A stretch of 51,097 bases of DNA from Symbiodinium natans (GCA_905221605.1 CAJNDS010000922.1:1-51097); one strand, 5' to 3'; positions 24,404-38,886 are shown, counted from the first letter of the stretch. The notes: a model not told the origin generated them from the sequence alone. Program-made: numbers and translations.

Positions 24404-27400
24404 CTGTTTGCTTAAGAACCCCCCCAAAAAAAGAAGACAAACAAAGACTTCCCTATATGAGTATTTGATTTTGTTGTTTTTTTTTTTTGGGGGGGGGGGG
24501 GGGGAGGCTGGGTTCTTAAGCGAATGCCCTCGATTCGGCAGCCAACAAGTTCTCTGACTGCTTGGTCCCTTAACCCTAAACCCTCAAGCCCCAAAACCTC
24601 GCGATTGCTTTCAATTGGGTCTCAGGGGTTCTCGAAGTTCTGCATTAGGGTTTAGGGATTTAGGGTCCTTTTGCGGACTTGCTGAAAGGATCTCCGAGAC
24701 CACCCACCTACCCCCAAACCGAAAACCTAAACCCTAAACCCGAAACCCCCAAACCCGGATGCCTCGAGCTCGCTTCCGATGACCACCCAGTCCAGGTTGG
24801 TGAAGCGGCACCTTTCGATCGCTTTGAGGGTCTTCAGGACTTGGATTTTCAGATTAGAGTTTCTCGGGTTTTGTGGGCAGGGTTCAGGGCCCTAAACCCC
24901 CACACCCTAGGCCCTAGGACACTGAGGTTGCAGGGTAAGGATGGTTTGAACCCTAAACCCTAAACCCTAAACCCTAAACCCTAAACCCAGGTTGGGCGCT
25001 TTTGCGCCTTGAGTTTAGCCTTGTCCAAGTAGGCTCAAATGTGGTTCCTTTCAGTGCACCGTACTCTCTAGATGGTGATTTCTTTAAGTTCCGGTGTCCT
25101 TACTCTACGGCAGCCCCGCTTAGTTAGGGCACCCAAAAAGGGACCATAATGTAGAGAACTGACCATATAAGGAAACAAAAAGTTTCCGTAGCAAGCCAAC
25201 CAGGAGAAACCTCTGCGCCTTTTGGAAGGAGGGTCGCTCCATACCCTAAACCCTAAACGCTAAACGCGAAACCCTAAACCCGAAACCCTGAACAGTGGGG
25301 TCGCTCAGAGCTTCTTTTCCTTCGGAGAGTAAGCGATCTCGCTTGGCGAAGACCGCTGAAGGAAGGAAGCGCCATCCAGAAGCCTCCTGATACCATAGGG
25401 GCCTAAATCATTAGAATGGGATTTTGGGGTGGCTATTGTAGTATAGCTATACAGGAACCATAAGGGAGTAGTACTAGTAATTCTTCCGACCCCTATATTG
25501 CGGCCCTCCTTCTGGCTCATGGCAGGTGTGTGTCGACCTACAGGCCTCAAATCCACCTTTCACCAGGAACCGGAGAATCTCCACATAGCCCGCTGCCCGA
25601 CGCGCCTTCATGGTGGACCGGGCCGGCGCTTGAGGGTTGAGGGTCTCTTGTGGGGGGGCTCATTATGGTATATTTGTATAGGGACCATAAGGGAGTAGTT
25701 ACTCCGACCCCTTTTTTATGGGCTTGGGCTGTTGGGTGCGTCTAAGCTTCGAGGGTGAGGTCCCCTAAAGTCCCTCAGCCCCCCTTTGCACCACACGCAG
25801 TGTTCGGCAATTAGTAGCAACTCTGGGCTGCTTGTGCGAGAACAAAATGACGCGACCGGAGAAGTAGTAAACCATCCTATTCACTTTGGCCCCACTACTA
25901 TGGGAGTTTAGCTGTAAGTTCCACAACCCTAAGCCTCAAACCCTAAACCCTAAACCCTAAACCCTAAACCCTAAACCCTAAACCCTAAACCCTAAACCCT
26001 AAACCCTAAACCCGCCCCCTCAATAACAGCAGCCCAGCGAAGTCGACTCCCAGCTGACGCAGCTTTTGCTGCGGAAGGAGCTCCCTACTCTGACGCCCTC
26101 GCAGGATATGTCGGCCCTAGGATGCTTAGGGGGGTGGGTTTAGGGTTTGGGGTTTAGGGTTTCGGGTTTAGGGTTTAGGGTTTAGGGTTTAGGGTTAGGT
26201 TTGGGCGGATTTACATTTCCACCGAAGATATAGGGCCGGGGCGCCTTTGAAGTCGGAGGTTTTTCTGCCGGGGTGAGACTGGGCCGTGGCGATCTGGGAT
26301 GCTGCTTCCCGTGATGAGCAAGCTGCGTGATTTACAAAAGATAGGTGTAGATATGCCTATATCTACATATGTATACGTATACATCTACACACATAATATA
26401 TATATATATATATATATATACATACATACATATGTATATATATATATATGTATATTATATATATATATATACATATGTATGTGTATGTGTATTGTATATA
26501 TATATATATATGTACGGAGATGCAGATCCAGAACTACCCCTGGTTCACATCGACCGGCTGGAGCTGCTTCTGAAGCTCCTCCATCTTCCTCGTCCCACAT
26601 GGAAGTTCGGGGGTTGGGGGCTTTAGGGGGTTGGGGGCTTTTAGGGGGTTGGAGGCATTTAGGGGGTTGGGGGCTTTAGGGGGTTGGGGTCGGGGGGGCT
26701 TTAGGGGGTCGGGGGCTTTAGGGGGTTTCGGGCTTCAGGGGGTTGGGGTTGAGGGCTTAGGGTTAAGGGTTTGGGGCTTAGGGTTTAGGGTTCAGGGTTG
26801 AGAGCTTTAGGCGGCGGGGTTAAGGGCTGAGGGCTGATGGCTTGGGGCTCAGGAAGGTTTTGGGGGGTTGGGCTTGGGGGAATGGTTTCGGGAGGGCTTT
26901 GCATGGTTTCGGCATTGCGCTTTATTTGGCTTTGCACAATCGAAGCGGGCTTTCCTGGTTCTCCAATGCATGCTTCAAACCCCTAAACCCCATATGGTCG
27001 CGGATCTGAATTCTGGTCCCTTTTGGGGTTCCTATGATGTGGCCGCCCCTGAAATATTTCTTTGGGTTCTGTACCCCAAAAGGACCACGACTTTGAGAAC
27101 TGACCCTATAACTCTGGACCCGGTGTCTTCCGTTGGCTCTGCAACGTGATGTTCTGCTGATTGAGCAGGTGCAAGACCTTCGCCTGGAACTCACCATACC
27201 TCAGTGGTCTAGAGTTTAGGGTATAGGGTTTAGGGTTTGGGGTTTAGGGTTTAGGGTTTAGGGTCCCCCCCCACCCCATGTGGCTGAAGTCAGGCAAGCA
27301 AAAGCAGTTTCTACATACATTCCAGATGCTCCAAAGTCGTTTGCTCGTCATCGTGCTTCTCCTTTCTCGCCGACATGTCCGCCACGTGTTCTCCGCGCCA

Positions 27401-30400
27401 GCTGATGGCAAAGTTACACATGCCGCTGGTGCGGTCGTTCCAAGCAGCCGTCTTCCACTCCGGACGGAACAAGTCGCATGGAACCTGTCCGAGGGCCATT
27501 GTGTTTCGGTCCAGAAAGCCTTGCAACCTCCAGTGCCCCCACCTCCCAAAGCCCCAGAAGCCCTGTGGCCCCTACAGTCCCTTTGAGGACGTTAGGCCAG
27601 AAGCCACAGTAAACAAGAACCTGGAGATCCCTGGACCCTTGGCCCATGCATGGCAACACTTCTCTAACTCTGCGTTGCCAAGTCCGAGGATCAGCTGCCT
27701 AGATGCTCTAACACCGAACCTTTTGCAGGGGTTTAGGGCTCAGGGCTCAGGTTGCAGCGAGATTTGCTGTGATTTACATCGTACTGCTCAGAATTTCCAA
27801 TGCTACTAAACCCTGAACCCTCAACCCTGAGCCCCAGACCCTGAACCCTAAATCCTAAACTCAAAAACCTAAACCCTAAACCCTAAACCCTAAAAGGGTA
27901 CTGGAGTCTCTGTGTGTGTGTCCTTTGAGAGGGGCACCTGCCAGGTCACCTCCTTGATGTCATGCTCGGGTTCCACGCCTGGGCTCCAGAGTTTAGGGTT
28001 TAGGGTTTAGGGTTTGGGGTTTGGGGTTTGGGGTTTAGGGTTTAGGGCTTAGGGCTTAGGGCTTAGGGCTTAGGGCTTAGGGTTCAGGGTTCAGGGCGTA
28101 TAGGGTCTTTAGAGTCGGGGCTTACTGCCACAGGAACCCTACCAAAAACTAAGGGTTTACGGTTGAAAGTTATGGGCTAGGAGAGACAAAGGAAACCCCT
28201 AAACCCTAAACCCTAAACCCTGAACCCGCTTCAGATCCCAGGCGCTGACCACCGACAAGTGGAGCTTGCCAAAAGGCAACGCCTCATCGTGGGTTTTCAT
28301 GGACGGGTCCGGCTCCCACCGCATGCCCACCTGGACGGGGCTTGGAGGTTCAGGGGTACTTCTAACCCCGGTTATATCAGTCGGCATCCTCCCAAATTAG
28401 GGGACTTAGGGGGCTTATAGGTGCAGTGTTAATCGGGGTTACAAGTACCCTGAACCTCCAAGTGCTTCTCTGAGGGGTGGTTTCTGGGCTTAGGGCTTGG
28501 CCATTTGGTTTGCACTCACAAAGGCTTATAAGGGACCACAAGCCTCTCTTGATTCGCAAGTGTTATTTGCTACGCAAGCTTGCGCGCTGTGAAAAGAACG
28601 TTGAGGGGGTGGGGGGGGATAGCAGAGGGGGCGGGGGGCAGCATCCCCCCCGCCCAATTCGTATGCTGCAAAACGCAAGGTGATTCAAATTCAAACCGTA
28701 AACCCTAAACCCCAAACCCCCCCGACCCAACCTGCCTTGACACTCACATCCGCCAAGTCCGCGGAGGATGTGGCCACGACGAACTCAGGGATGTCCTCTT
28801 TACCCCAAGAGTGGGTTTAGGGTTTAGGGTTTCGGGTTTCGGGTTTCGAGTTTCGGGTTTAGGTTTTCGGGTTTAGGGTTTAGCAACCCTCCCCTGCCTT
28901 ACAATCCGCGTGATGGATGGGAAGCGGCACGTTCGCATGGAGGCGACCATTCTCCAGCACCACCTGTGGGCTTCTCCCCTGCACCCTAATCCCTAAACCC
29001 TAAACCCTAGACCCTAAACCCTAAACCTAAGATGCTTATGGCCTCCCCTCTGCATCTTCTGGAAACTAGGGTTTAGGGCTTCTTGCTGCTAGGGATTAGG
29101 TATAGGGTTAGGGAAACCCCCAAGACGCACAAAACGCTGAAACGGGATTAGGGTCAGCCGGGACAATGGGGCTCAGGGGGCTTAGGGTTTGGGGTTTAGG
29201 GTTTCGGGGTTCAAGGCTAACTTAGGCTTATAAAGGTTCATCAAGGGGCAGGGGATGAAGGGTTCATTAACGGCTTCTGGGTCAATAGATCCACTCTAGA
29301 CCCTAAACCCTGAACCCAGAACCCAAAGCCCAAAACCCTAAACCCTAAACCCAAAACCCAAAACCCTAAACCAGGGCTTGTGTTAAGGGCACCCCCGGGA
29401 CCTCCATGCGGGCGTAGATGCTTCCGTGCGTGGGGCTGGCCACGTTGTCCAGGGCCGCGTCGTGAAGCTGCCCAAGGAGATCCTTGACCACCTCATGGGT
29501 TGAGGGTTTAGGGTTTAGGGTTTGGGGTTTAGGGTTTAGGGTTTAGGGTTTAGGGTTTAGGGTTTGGGGTTTGGGGTTTGGGGTTTGGGGCTAGGGATTT
29601 AGGGTTTAGGGCTTAGGTTTAGGCGGGTTACCTGGGGATGTTCCCCCTCAGTTATACTATACTAACCGCTCCTTCATAGGGATTACAAAAAGGGGGGTAT
29701 ATACGATGATCCCTTTGTAAGAGTGGGGAACATCCCAAGCTCCCCCCTAAAACAAGTTTTCAGCAAACAGCGATCTGAAAAAAAGGAGCTGAAAACCATG
29801 CGGAACAAGGAGGAGGAGTAAGAAGCAAGATGAAACAGCAAGAGGCAGAGGGAAACAAGACGAAACCATAGGAGATCATGTTGCTTGTGGCGATCAAGAA
29901 AAAGAACAAATAATCCTATTTCATATGATAAGTAGATATGAACAAGAACAATTAGCAATAGTAAACAACAAAACAGTTGATGAACACGCACGCAATAATA
30001 CCAAATAACAATACCTAACATGAATACAGAATAGGAAGCTGACACATAATTACTAGTAAAAGAATAGTAAAATGGTAAATGCAAAACATGAAGCAAAACA
30101 GTGGTCACCAGATAACAACTGATATGTTGATGACAAGTAGTTGAATGGAAATACCGCATCAATAAGCATAAGCCAACGGGCAATTCGAACAACAAAGGAA
30201 GATAATGCGTAACTATATGTAAAGATGAGTGAATAACAAACAATGAGTTACAAACATAGATTTAAAAATGGTCAGAATAGTGAGTGCTATCAACAATAAA
30301 CAGTAACAATAAATGACATATGTTAGCATTCAGGAAACAAATATGAAGAACAACAACAAAAACTAACATATTGAAAAGTCTCACGACATGCTATGTAATA

Positions 30401-33400
30401 AACAATGAACCACGAAAAAAGACCAACCATAAGCATAAGTACTGACAGTCATGTGCATACACATATATGTACGAAGGCTACGTTCAGAGAGAGTTGTGCA
30501 AAGACTAATTCGGAGCCGCGGGTTGCCTTCTGGTGCAGGTTGTTTCCTTTGACCACTGCGTTGTACTCGGACTGGAAGATCTGCTTGATCCGGGCAATTG
30601 GAACGATCCACAGCACCCCCTTCAGGGTAAGAGTGATCGCTAGGATGGCGATGCCCCCGTCCGTGTGGACCTTGCCGGCATGGTACGGGGTGTCTTTCAT
30701 GCCGATGAGCCGGCAGAAGATCCAGTACCAGGCAGACAGAACTGACTCAAAAGCTGCCTCGCTGCCGTCCTCTTCCTCGGAAGGCCACTTAAAAACCATT
30801 AAAAATCCCTCTGAAGAATCATTCACAAGTGCTAGGGTTTTGGTTGTAGGGTATGAGGTTTAGGGGCAGAAGGATTCCTCTTAAAGCACAATAAGTGTAT
30901 AAATGTACAAGCAATATCCCTGGTTTAGGGTTAAGGGTTTAAGGTTTAGGGATTAGGGTTCAGGGTTTAGGGTTTAGGGTTTAGGGTTTAGGGTTTAGGG
31001 TTTAGGGTTTAGGCTTCCCGTCAGGGCCGACCGAGATTCAAACTCCTGCAGCAGGCACCCGGCGATCAGAGCGACGAGCTGGATCAGAACGAACAATATC
31101 GCCACCATGCTGAAGCTCTTCCAGAGTGTCCTTAGGGTTTGGTTTAGGGTTTAGGGTTTGGGGTTTGGGGTTTGGGGTTTCGGGTTTAGGGTTCAGGGTT
31201 CAGGGTTCAGGGTTCAGATTTTAAGGTTTAGGGTTTAGGGTTTAGGATTTAGGGTTTAGGGTTTCGGGTTTCGGGTTTCGGGTTTAGGGTTTAGGGTTTA
31301 GGGTTTCGGGTTTCGGGTTTAGGGTTTAGGGTTTAGGGTTTAGGGTTTAGGGTTTAGGGTTTAGGGTTTAGGGTTTAGGGTTTAGGGTTCAGGGTTCAGG
31401 GTTCAGGGTTTAGGGTTTACGTTTTAGGGTTTAGGGTTTAGGCTTTCGGGATTAGGGTTTGTTTTTCCCCCCTTTGCCAGGCATATTTGCTTCTTCGTCT
31501 CTCTTCACTCTTTCTACCGGGTTTTCGCCATGACAGGAGCAACTTTCCACACAAGAACACTTGGATGGCCCTTAAAACCCTCTGAAAAAATCCGAAAAAT
31601 ATGATCCTCTTAAACCCAAATCAAAAAGGAACATATACCTTTTTGAATAAATAAATATAATATATATATATATATATGTATACATCCCAAAAAAAGACCT
31701 ATACCTATAGAAGACCCAAGCAACATGACCAGGACCTGCAGCATGTCCAGGTACCGGGCCGATTTGGCGATGCGGAAGAGCCTGGCTCATGCTTGGGATA
31801 GCATTCGAAAAATTGAATTTTCTACTCCTTATTGAGTTTAAGTGCCCTTACATAGGGTTTAGGGTTTAGGGTTTTAGGGTTTAGGGTTTAGGGTTTAGAG
31901 TTTAGGGTTTAGGGTTTAGGGTTTAAGGTTTAGGGTTCAGGGTTTAGGGTTTAGGGTTTAGGGTTTAGGGTTTAGGGTTTAGGGTTTCTGCAAAATGTTA
32001 CTCCACCATGACAAAGGAGCCGGGCAAGGCGGATGATCCGGAGGAAAGAGGAGGACGGCAGGAACTGGCCCACGAGGATGTTCACCCAGTAAGGCCTGGG
32101 GGCAAGACAGGGTTTAGGGTTTGGGGTTTGGGGTTTAGGGTTTAGGGTTTAGGGCTAAGGGCTTGGGGCTTAGGGTTTAGGGTTTAGGGTTTAGGGTTTA
32201 GGGTTTGGGGTTTAGGGTTAGGGTTGCAACTGCGGACCCGGTAGGATGCTACAGGCAACAAGGGGCAGAAGGAGGCGGCGACATCATCGTACCCCCACAT
32301 TTTAAAGCAAGGTGTGAAGTTGAGTAACCCTAAACCCCAAACCCTAAACCCTAAACCTGAAACCTAAACCCTCAACCCTAAACCCTAGTCCTTAATCCCT
32401 GAACCCTAAACCCTAAACCCTAATCCCTCAACCCTAAACGCTAAATCCTACCCAAACGTTGCCCAGTGGCATGATGGCGATGAGGTCCACGAGGTTGTCG
32501 GACTTCTTGGCAAACTCAATGAGGCGTCTCTTCGGGGTGTAGGGCTTCCGGGAGAAGTCGTCGAGGTTGAAGTACTCCATGTGCCTTTTGCGGTTACCAT
32601 CCCCGAGGCCCTCGGCCCCAAACGGGGGGAGGGGGGCGGGGTGACCAGAATTAAACAAATTCGGTCACTTCAGGTTTCAGGGTTCAGGGTTTAGGGTTGA
32701 GGGTTGAGGGTTTAGGCTTGAGAACTCTCACAGGCCACTTTGCCCCCCACAAAAACAAAAAAAAGGTGGGAACTGGGGATGCCTACAAAGCGTCCACGGC
32801 GACTCGGCCCCGGCCTGTCCCCTCTCTGCCCACCCATTGAAAACCAGTAACCCTAACCTCTAGACCTTAAATCCCCAGAAGATCCCTGGACCAAGGTCTT
32901 GTGGGTCTTCAGCGGATCTGCGCAAGCAGAAAAACTCAGGAGTTGTAAACCCTAAAACCTAAACGCTAAGCCCACATGGTCACTTCTCTGAAGCAGTGAA
33001 CAAAACCCTAAACCCCAAACCCCAAACCCTAAACCCTCAACCCTCAACCCTCAACCCTAAACCCAACCAAGTTGCGGGGACAGCAGCTCAAGCCTGACAA
33101 AGGGGGCACATACAAGCCGGACAAAGTAGTCCACGCTGAAGACGAGGAGGCAGGTCACCTGGATGGGGACTGGGAGGTTCATGGTACTTCACCTAATTCT
33201 AGGGTTTAGGGTTTAAGGCTCTAGGGTTTAGGGTTTAGGGTTTAGGGTTTAGGGTTTAGGGTTTAGGGTTTAGGGTTTAGGGTTTAGGGTTTAGGGTTTA
33301 GGGTTTAGGGTTATAGCCCAATCAGAACCCTGTTAGGGTACTTAAGGGGCTTATAAGTACAGTTACAATTGCGTTGCTAGGTACCCTGAACCGCCGAGTA

Positions 33401-36400
33401 GGGTTTGGAGCTAGAGGGGTTTTGGGGGCTCAGGGGTTTTGGGCTTCTCAAGTTGCTTGGTGCACTAAACACTCCAAACAGGATGGGCCTTGAAACCCTC
33501 TGAAAAATTATCCCTACACCCGAAACCCTAAACCCTAAACCCTAAACCGTAAACCCTAAACCCTAAACCCTAAACCCATACATCCTGAATCCTGGGATTC
33601 TAAGCACTAAACACTCTACCTCGGATGGTCCTCAAACCCCTCCGGAAAAGAGTCTAAATGGAAGCAGGTACCTAAAAAACCTGGTTGTTTCGTGAACTTT
33701 TGGAGAGTTTATTTTTATTGGGGGGGAGGGGGGAGGGGTTGGTTACGACCATGTTACTCTATCCATGCCGAAAACACCGGTATTTACTGCGTTTTTGCTC
33801 CTCTACACAACATGCTGCACCAGGACGTTTGACGTTTCTGTAACAAGACGCACTGTCACAAGGCTTACGCGAACGGTGTGTCGTCATGACGCTCGAACCA
33901 CCAACAACTGCCACCAGAAGCAACATAAAGGGAAAAAACAAAAATGCAGAAAACTGACCCTTGTGCGCATGTCGTAAAACATCGTGAAACGCATGGTTTT
34001 GTCCTTGTTTGCCGCCATTGCGCCCTTTCACTAGAACGCCCGAAGTGAAAGGAGTGATGTGTACTTCTGTGTCATATATTTCAGACATTTGTAGGTTCAC
34101 AAGATAAAAGTTCAAAAAACATCGGTTTTTGCAGTGTTTCTTGCTGTGGGACATCCTAACCTGCTGTAATTCTCGCGTTCCTGAAAAATGTACATGCAGA
34201 CTGTGCTTGAGCAGCTCAAACCCACGCGAAAACAGCGTCCGAACCTCCAAGTCACCAGGTACTTTTGGTACCTGTGACCTCCTAAATATGCCCCTCTTCT
34301 TGAATATGAAACATCCCAAAGGCCTAAACCCTAAACCCTAAACCGCCTAAACCCGAAACCACAAACTCTAACCCCCCCTAACCCCTAAACCCTAGCCCGA
34401 AACCCCAAACCCTAGACGAAGCCAACCTTGAAGGCGCTCGTGCACTCGTGAAGCTCGGCCATCTCGCACATGGTCTGAATGTAGCGTGGCTGCACCATGC
34501 CTTTGCTTCAGGCTTTTGGGGTTTGGGGGGGTTCAGGGTGTGGGGTTTAGGGTTTAGGGTTTAGCATTTGGGGTTTGGGGTTTAGGGTTTAGGGTTTGGG
34601 GTTTGGGGTTTGGGGGTGTATGGCTTCGGGTTTAAGGTTGCGGGTTTAGGGTTTAGGGCGGGCTAAAGACTCTGAACCTGAATAAACCTTTGCAGGGCCC
34701 GAGAAAAGGACTCTCAAGAATGCCTAGACGCTGACAAGGTTGGCCACCGTCACGACCAAGATGAACCAGAACCAGACCTGGCCGATTCTCCCACAAAGGG
34801 TTTAAAGTCTTGGGTTTCGGGTAGGGCTTAGGGTATGGGGTATGGGGTATAGAGTATAGGGTATAGGGTATAGGGTATAGGGTTTAGGTTTTTCGTTCTG
34901 CCCTCCAACCACTCCCAACCAATGCGACGCGAAACCCCGAAACTATGTATAACCAGGAATGGGGAAATTGTATTGTTCCGAGTACGCAGTAATGTCCGTT
35001 AGATTGCTTCTGCTAAGTGGGGAGCAGAGGCATTGAAACCCTCCTAGTCTTCAAATACGAAAGCCCAAACCCGAACCCTAGACCCTAGCCTTCTGGCTGA
35101 TCCAATGCCCCCCTGGCCCCGAACCGCGAAGCCTACAAAAACCTCCAGCGCTCCCTTCCCTTAAAAGCATAGTTCTTGTGTGTTGCTTCTGTATGTCCTT
35201 GGCTTTGAGTCTAGGGTTCAGGGTGTAGGACTTGCGAGGAAATATCAACACAACTCCTGCGGAGACGCGAGACGAAAGACACAGAAAAGACAGAGAGACT
35301 CCAGTACCCCTTCGCTAGGAAAGGGATCCTCATATGGGCGTTTCCGACAATAGGTGCGCCTTATTGGGGTTCTAATGATATGGGAATTATTTGGATCTAT
35401 ATTAGGGGTCCCTTATTCTCGTAAACCCCCATATCATGTAAGGACTCTTCCTACATGTACCGTCGTCTGTACCCTAAACCCTAACCCCTAACCCCTAAAT
35501 GCTAAACCCTAAACCCTAAACCCTAAACCCCAAACCCTAAACCCTAAACCCTAAACCCTACACCCTGAACCCTGAACCCTGAGCCGCCTGGGCCAACTTG
35601 CAGCTTTGGTCGTCGTCAAAAATAAGGAAGATCCTCTCCACTGTGGTGAGCTGGATGGTCCTGAGAATTCCCTACTTAACTGGGGGGTTGAGGGTTTCGG
35701 GTTTCGGGTTTCAGGGTTTAGGGTTTAGGGTTTAGGGTTTAGGGTTTAGGGTTTAGGTTTGGGGTTGGGGGGTCTATGAAGGTCTAGGGTTGAGGGTCCC
35801 ATAACAACATGAAAACTTGTGGATTTACGACAATAAGGGACCCTAATATAGCCCCCCAGATAGTAGGACCATCATGTCAGCCGATTTCGAGGGCGGGGCG
35901 TGCACTTTGAAGCGAAGTATACACAGAAACAAGCCTAAACGAAAGCCCCTGAAACCCTAAACCCTAAACCCTCTTTAAACCCTAAACCCTAAACCCTAAA
36001 CCCTGAACCCTAAACCCTAAACCCTAAACCCTACTCAGCGCGCACCCGAGGCGCGGGTGGCCCTCGGTCAAAAGAGACCTTCGGATGTCCTTCCAGGAGC
36101 AGAACCTTAGTTGCTGATGCCCTAAACCCTAAACCCTAAACCCCAAACCCTAAACCCTAAACCCTAAAGTTCTTAACTAAATACAGGGGATTATAGTATC
36201 CCAAAATGTGAGAATTTGTACTCCTTCAGCTACTAAGGAGCTTCTTGGAGAGGCTCCCAAAGAAGTTCACGTCCTGCGGGTCCGGCTCGTTGAAGACGAT
36301 CATGATCTTGCAGGACATGTTCCTCTCAGGGTTTGGGGGTGGGTTTGGGGTTTAGGGTTTAGGGTTTAGGGTTTAGGGTTTAGGGTTTAGGGTTTAGGGT

Positions 36401-38840
36401 TTAGGGTTTAGGATTTAGGGTTTAGGGTTTAGGGTTTAGGGTTTAGGGTTTAGGGTTTAGGGTTTAGGGTTTAGGGTTTAGGGCGCATTGAGGCTTCGGG
36501 ACTTCGAGCTTGCGACGTGCTTCGATTACCGGGTCTTCATAGGGAATGGGGAAGCTTGGTTACCCTGTATAATCCCTTAAAGCATACATCGTGGGGTATG
36601 GTTGCACAATCTCAGAAAGGGTATATGTAGTGGGGTGTAAGGTACCTAAGAAAAATTCCCCCCCCCCCCAGGTTCCCAACTGCCCTAATGGGCCCGAATA
36701 CCTAAGTAAAATACTTTTCTCAAGGCTCCCTAAACCCCGAACACTAACACCCTAAACCCCCAAGGTCCTGACCGCCATCAGTGGAACATCCTGCCGCAGG
36801 CACCGCTTGGCGAGGTAGTCGTAGAGCTCCCAGAAGAAGAACATATCGAAGACCTTCGAAAGGCGGGGTTTAGACCCCCAAAGGAACCATAAATCTTTTA
36901 CTAAGCCCTAAACCCTAAGCACTAAGCCCTAAACGCTAAACCCTATACCCTAAACCCAAAACCCTAAACGCTAGAGTGCGCGCCTTCTGCTTCGGTGGCA
37001 GGAAGGGCAGCGGGCATCGCTGGGCATCCTCTCCGCTGGAGTCGTAAATCTCGCCGCCAATTCTGAACACCTGGCCATCTCACCTACTTAGGGTTTAGGG
37101 TTTAGGTTTAGGGTTTAGGGTTTAGGGTTTAGGGTTTAGGGTTTAGGGCTTAGGGCTTAGGGCTTAGGGCTTAGGGCTTAAGGTTTAGGGTTTAGGGTTT
37201 AGGGTTTAGGGTTTAGGGTTTAGGGTTTAGGGTTTAGGATTTAGGGTTTAGGAATTAGGGTTTAGGGTTCAGCAGCTCCGAAACGAGCAGTGTTATGGTC
37301 GTGAAATCCGGCTCTGATATAACACCCACCCACACGGAGAATCCCATAACATTAAGAAAATATACAGTATCTTCATACAACAAAGTTCTATTCAACGAAG
37401 GCTACGACTACAGAACAAGTCGTTAAACTCCTGCCTACCGTCACACAAACAAGATGAGTATTACAAGAGAATGAGTGGCCTGAAACACTCTGAAGGCAAC
37501 CTCAGGAGGCGGGGGGGGTGGGTGGTGGGGGGGGGGGGTTGGGGGCGGCCACAAGCAGGCAAAAAAGGGGGGGCGGGGGGACGCCCACAAGGAGGCAAAA
37601 ATGTCCACAGAAGCAGGCAAAACGGTGCCGCAAAAATGCCCACAAGCAGGCAAGTTTGCCCCAAATTTTGCCACCCACAGGTGTCATTAAGGTAGGGAAG
37701 TAGGGTTGAGGGTTGCTAGCTTGGTAGGGAACTGGAGAACTAGTGCAGGTTTGCAGGTCACCCTCGAACCCCCTCTGAACATCTTCCCAAAACAGTGTCC
37801 TCCTCAACCAACGCCAGGAAACAAAGGAACATGCAAATTGGCGAGGCCTGCCCGCTAAACCCTAAACCCTAAACCCTAAACCCTAAACCCTAAACCCTAA
37901 ACCCTAAACCCTAAACCCTAAACCCTAAACCCTAAACCCTAAACCCTAACCCTAAACCCTAAACCCTAAACCCCCTATACTCTAAACCCCAGAATCCGCG
38001 CCTTGTTCCGAGGCCGCACCAGTTGCTGGTGCATCTCGGGCTCGACAACGCTGAGCCCAGGCATGGCACCAAGAGGACGTCTGACCGACCCGCGCTCCCG
38101 TGTGCTCTCTCTCAGAGTGTAAACCACCCTAAACCCTAAACCCTAAACCCTAAACCCTAAACCCATGGTTTGAACGAGACCTGCGTGGAGTCAGCACTCG
38201 GGAGCGTCCCGGGTGGGAGGGGGGGCCAGAGTTGATCCCCGTGGCTGGGCTGCGGTGTGGGGCTTCGTGGTTTCCGGGTGTGGGGTTTAGGGTTCAGGGT
38301 TCAGGGTTTAGGGTTCAGGGTTTAGGGTTCAGGGTTTAGGGTTTAGGGTTTAGGGTTTAGGGTTTAGGGTTTGGGGTTTAGGTTTAGGGTTTAGGGTTTA
38401 GGGTTCAGGGTTTAGGGTTCAGGGTTCAGGGTTTAGGGTTCATGGTTTAGGGTGTGTCCGACTTTCTATCAGGAACCCGACAATGGAATGTAGTATGCTC
38501 ATTTAACGAGGGTAGAGCGTGTGGAGATGACAAGCGGAGGAGGGTGGAACTTATTTCGGCTCCTGTGTTACCCTAACCCTAATCACTGAACCCTGAACCC
38601 TAAGCCCTGCTCACCAAAAACCCTAAACCCTAAACCCTCAACCCTAAACCCCACACCCTTGTTTACCAAAAACCCTAAACTATAGCAATTCCCCATCGTG
38701 GCCGCGCTAGGATTCCTGACGCATTGTTCAGGACCACCCCCGCCACCGCCAGCACGGCCACCTATGCGGATCGGAGTTCAGGGTTTCGGGCTTCGGGTTT
38801 CGGGTTTAGGGCTTAGGGTTTAGGGTTTAGGGTTTAGGGT

Positions 38841-38886
<46 letters not shown>

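Noticed and set aside
24155-24594. Frames rich in His-Thr or Cys-Val
   Set aside because: Translations of the CA microsatellite and G/T runs.
29683-30243. 186-codon hydrophobic minus-strand frame
   Set aside because: It follows from AACAA-rich DNA; no splice signals or family pattern.
33759-34319. 186-codon minus-strand frame with one hydrophobic stretch
   Set aside because: It lies in an intron of the channel gene, has no recognisable domain, and is far longer than any supported exon except the pore exon.
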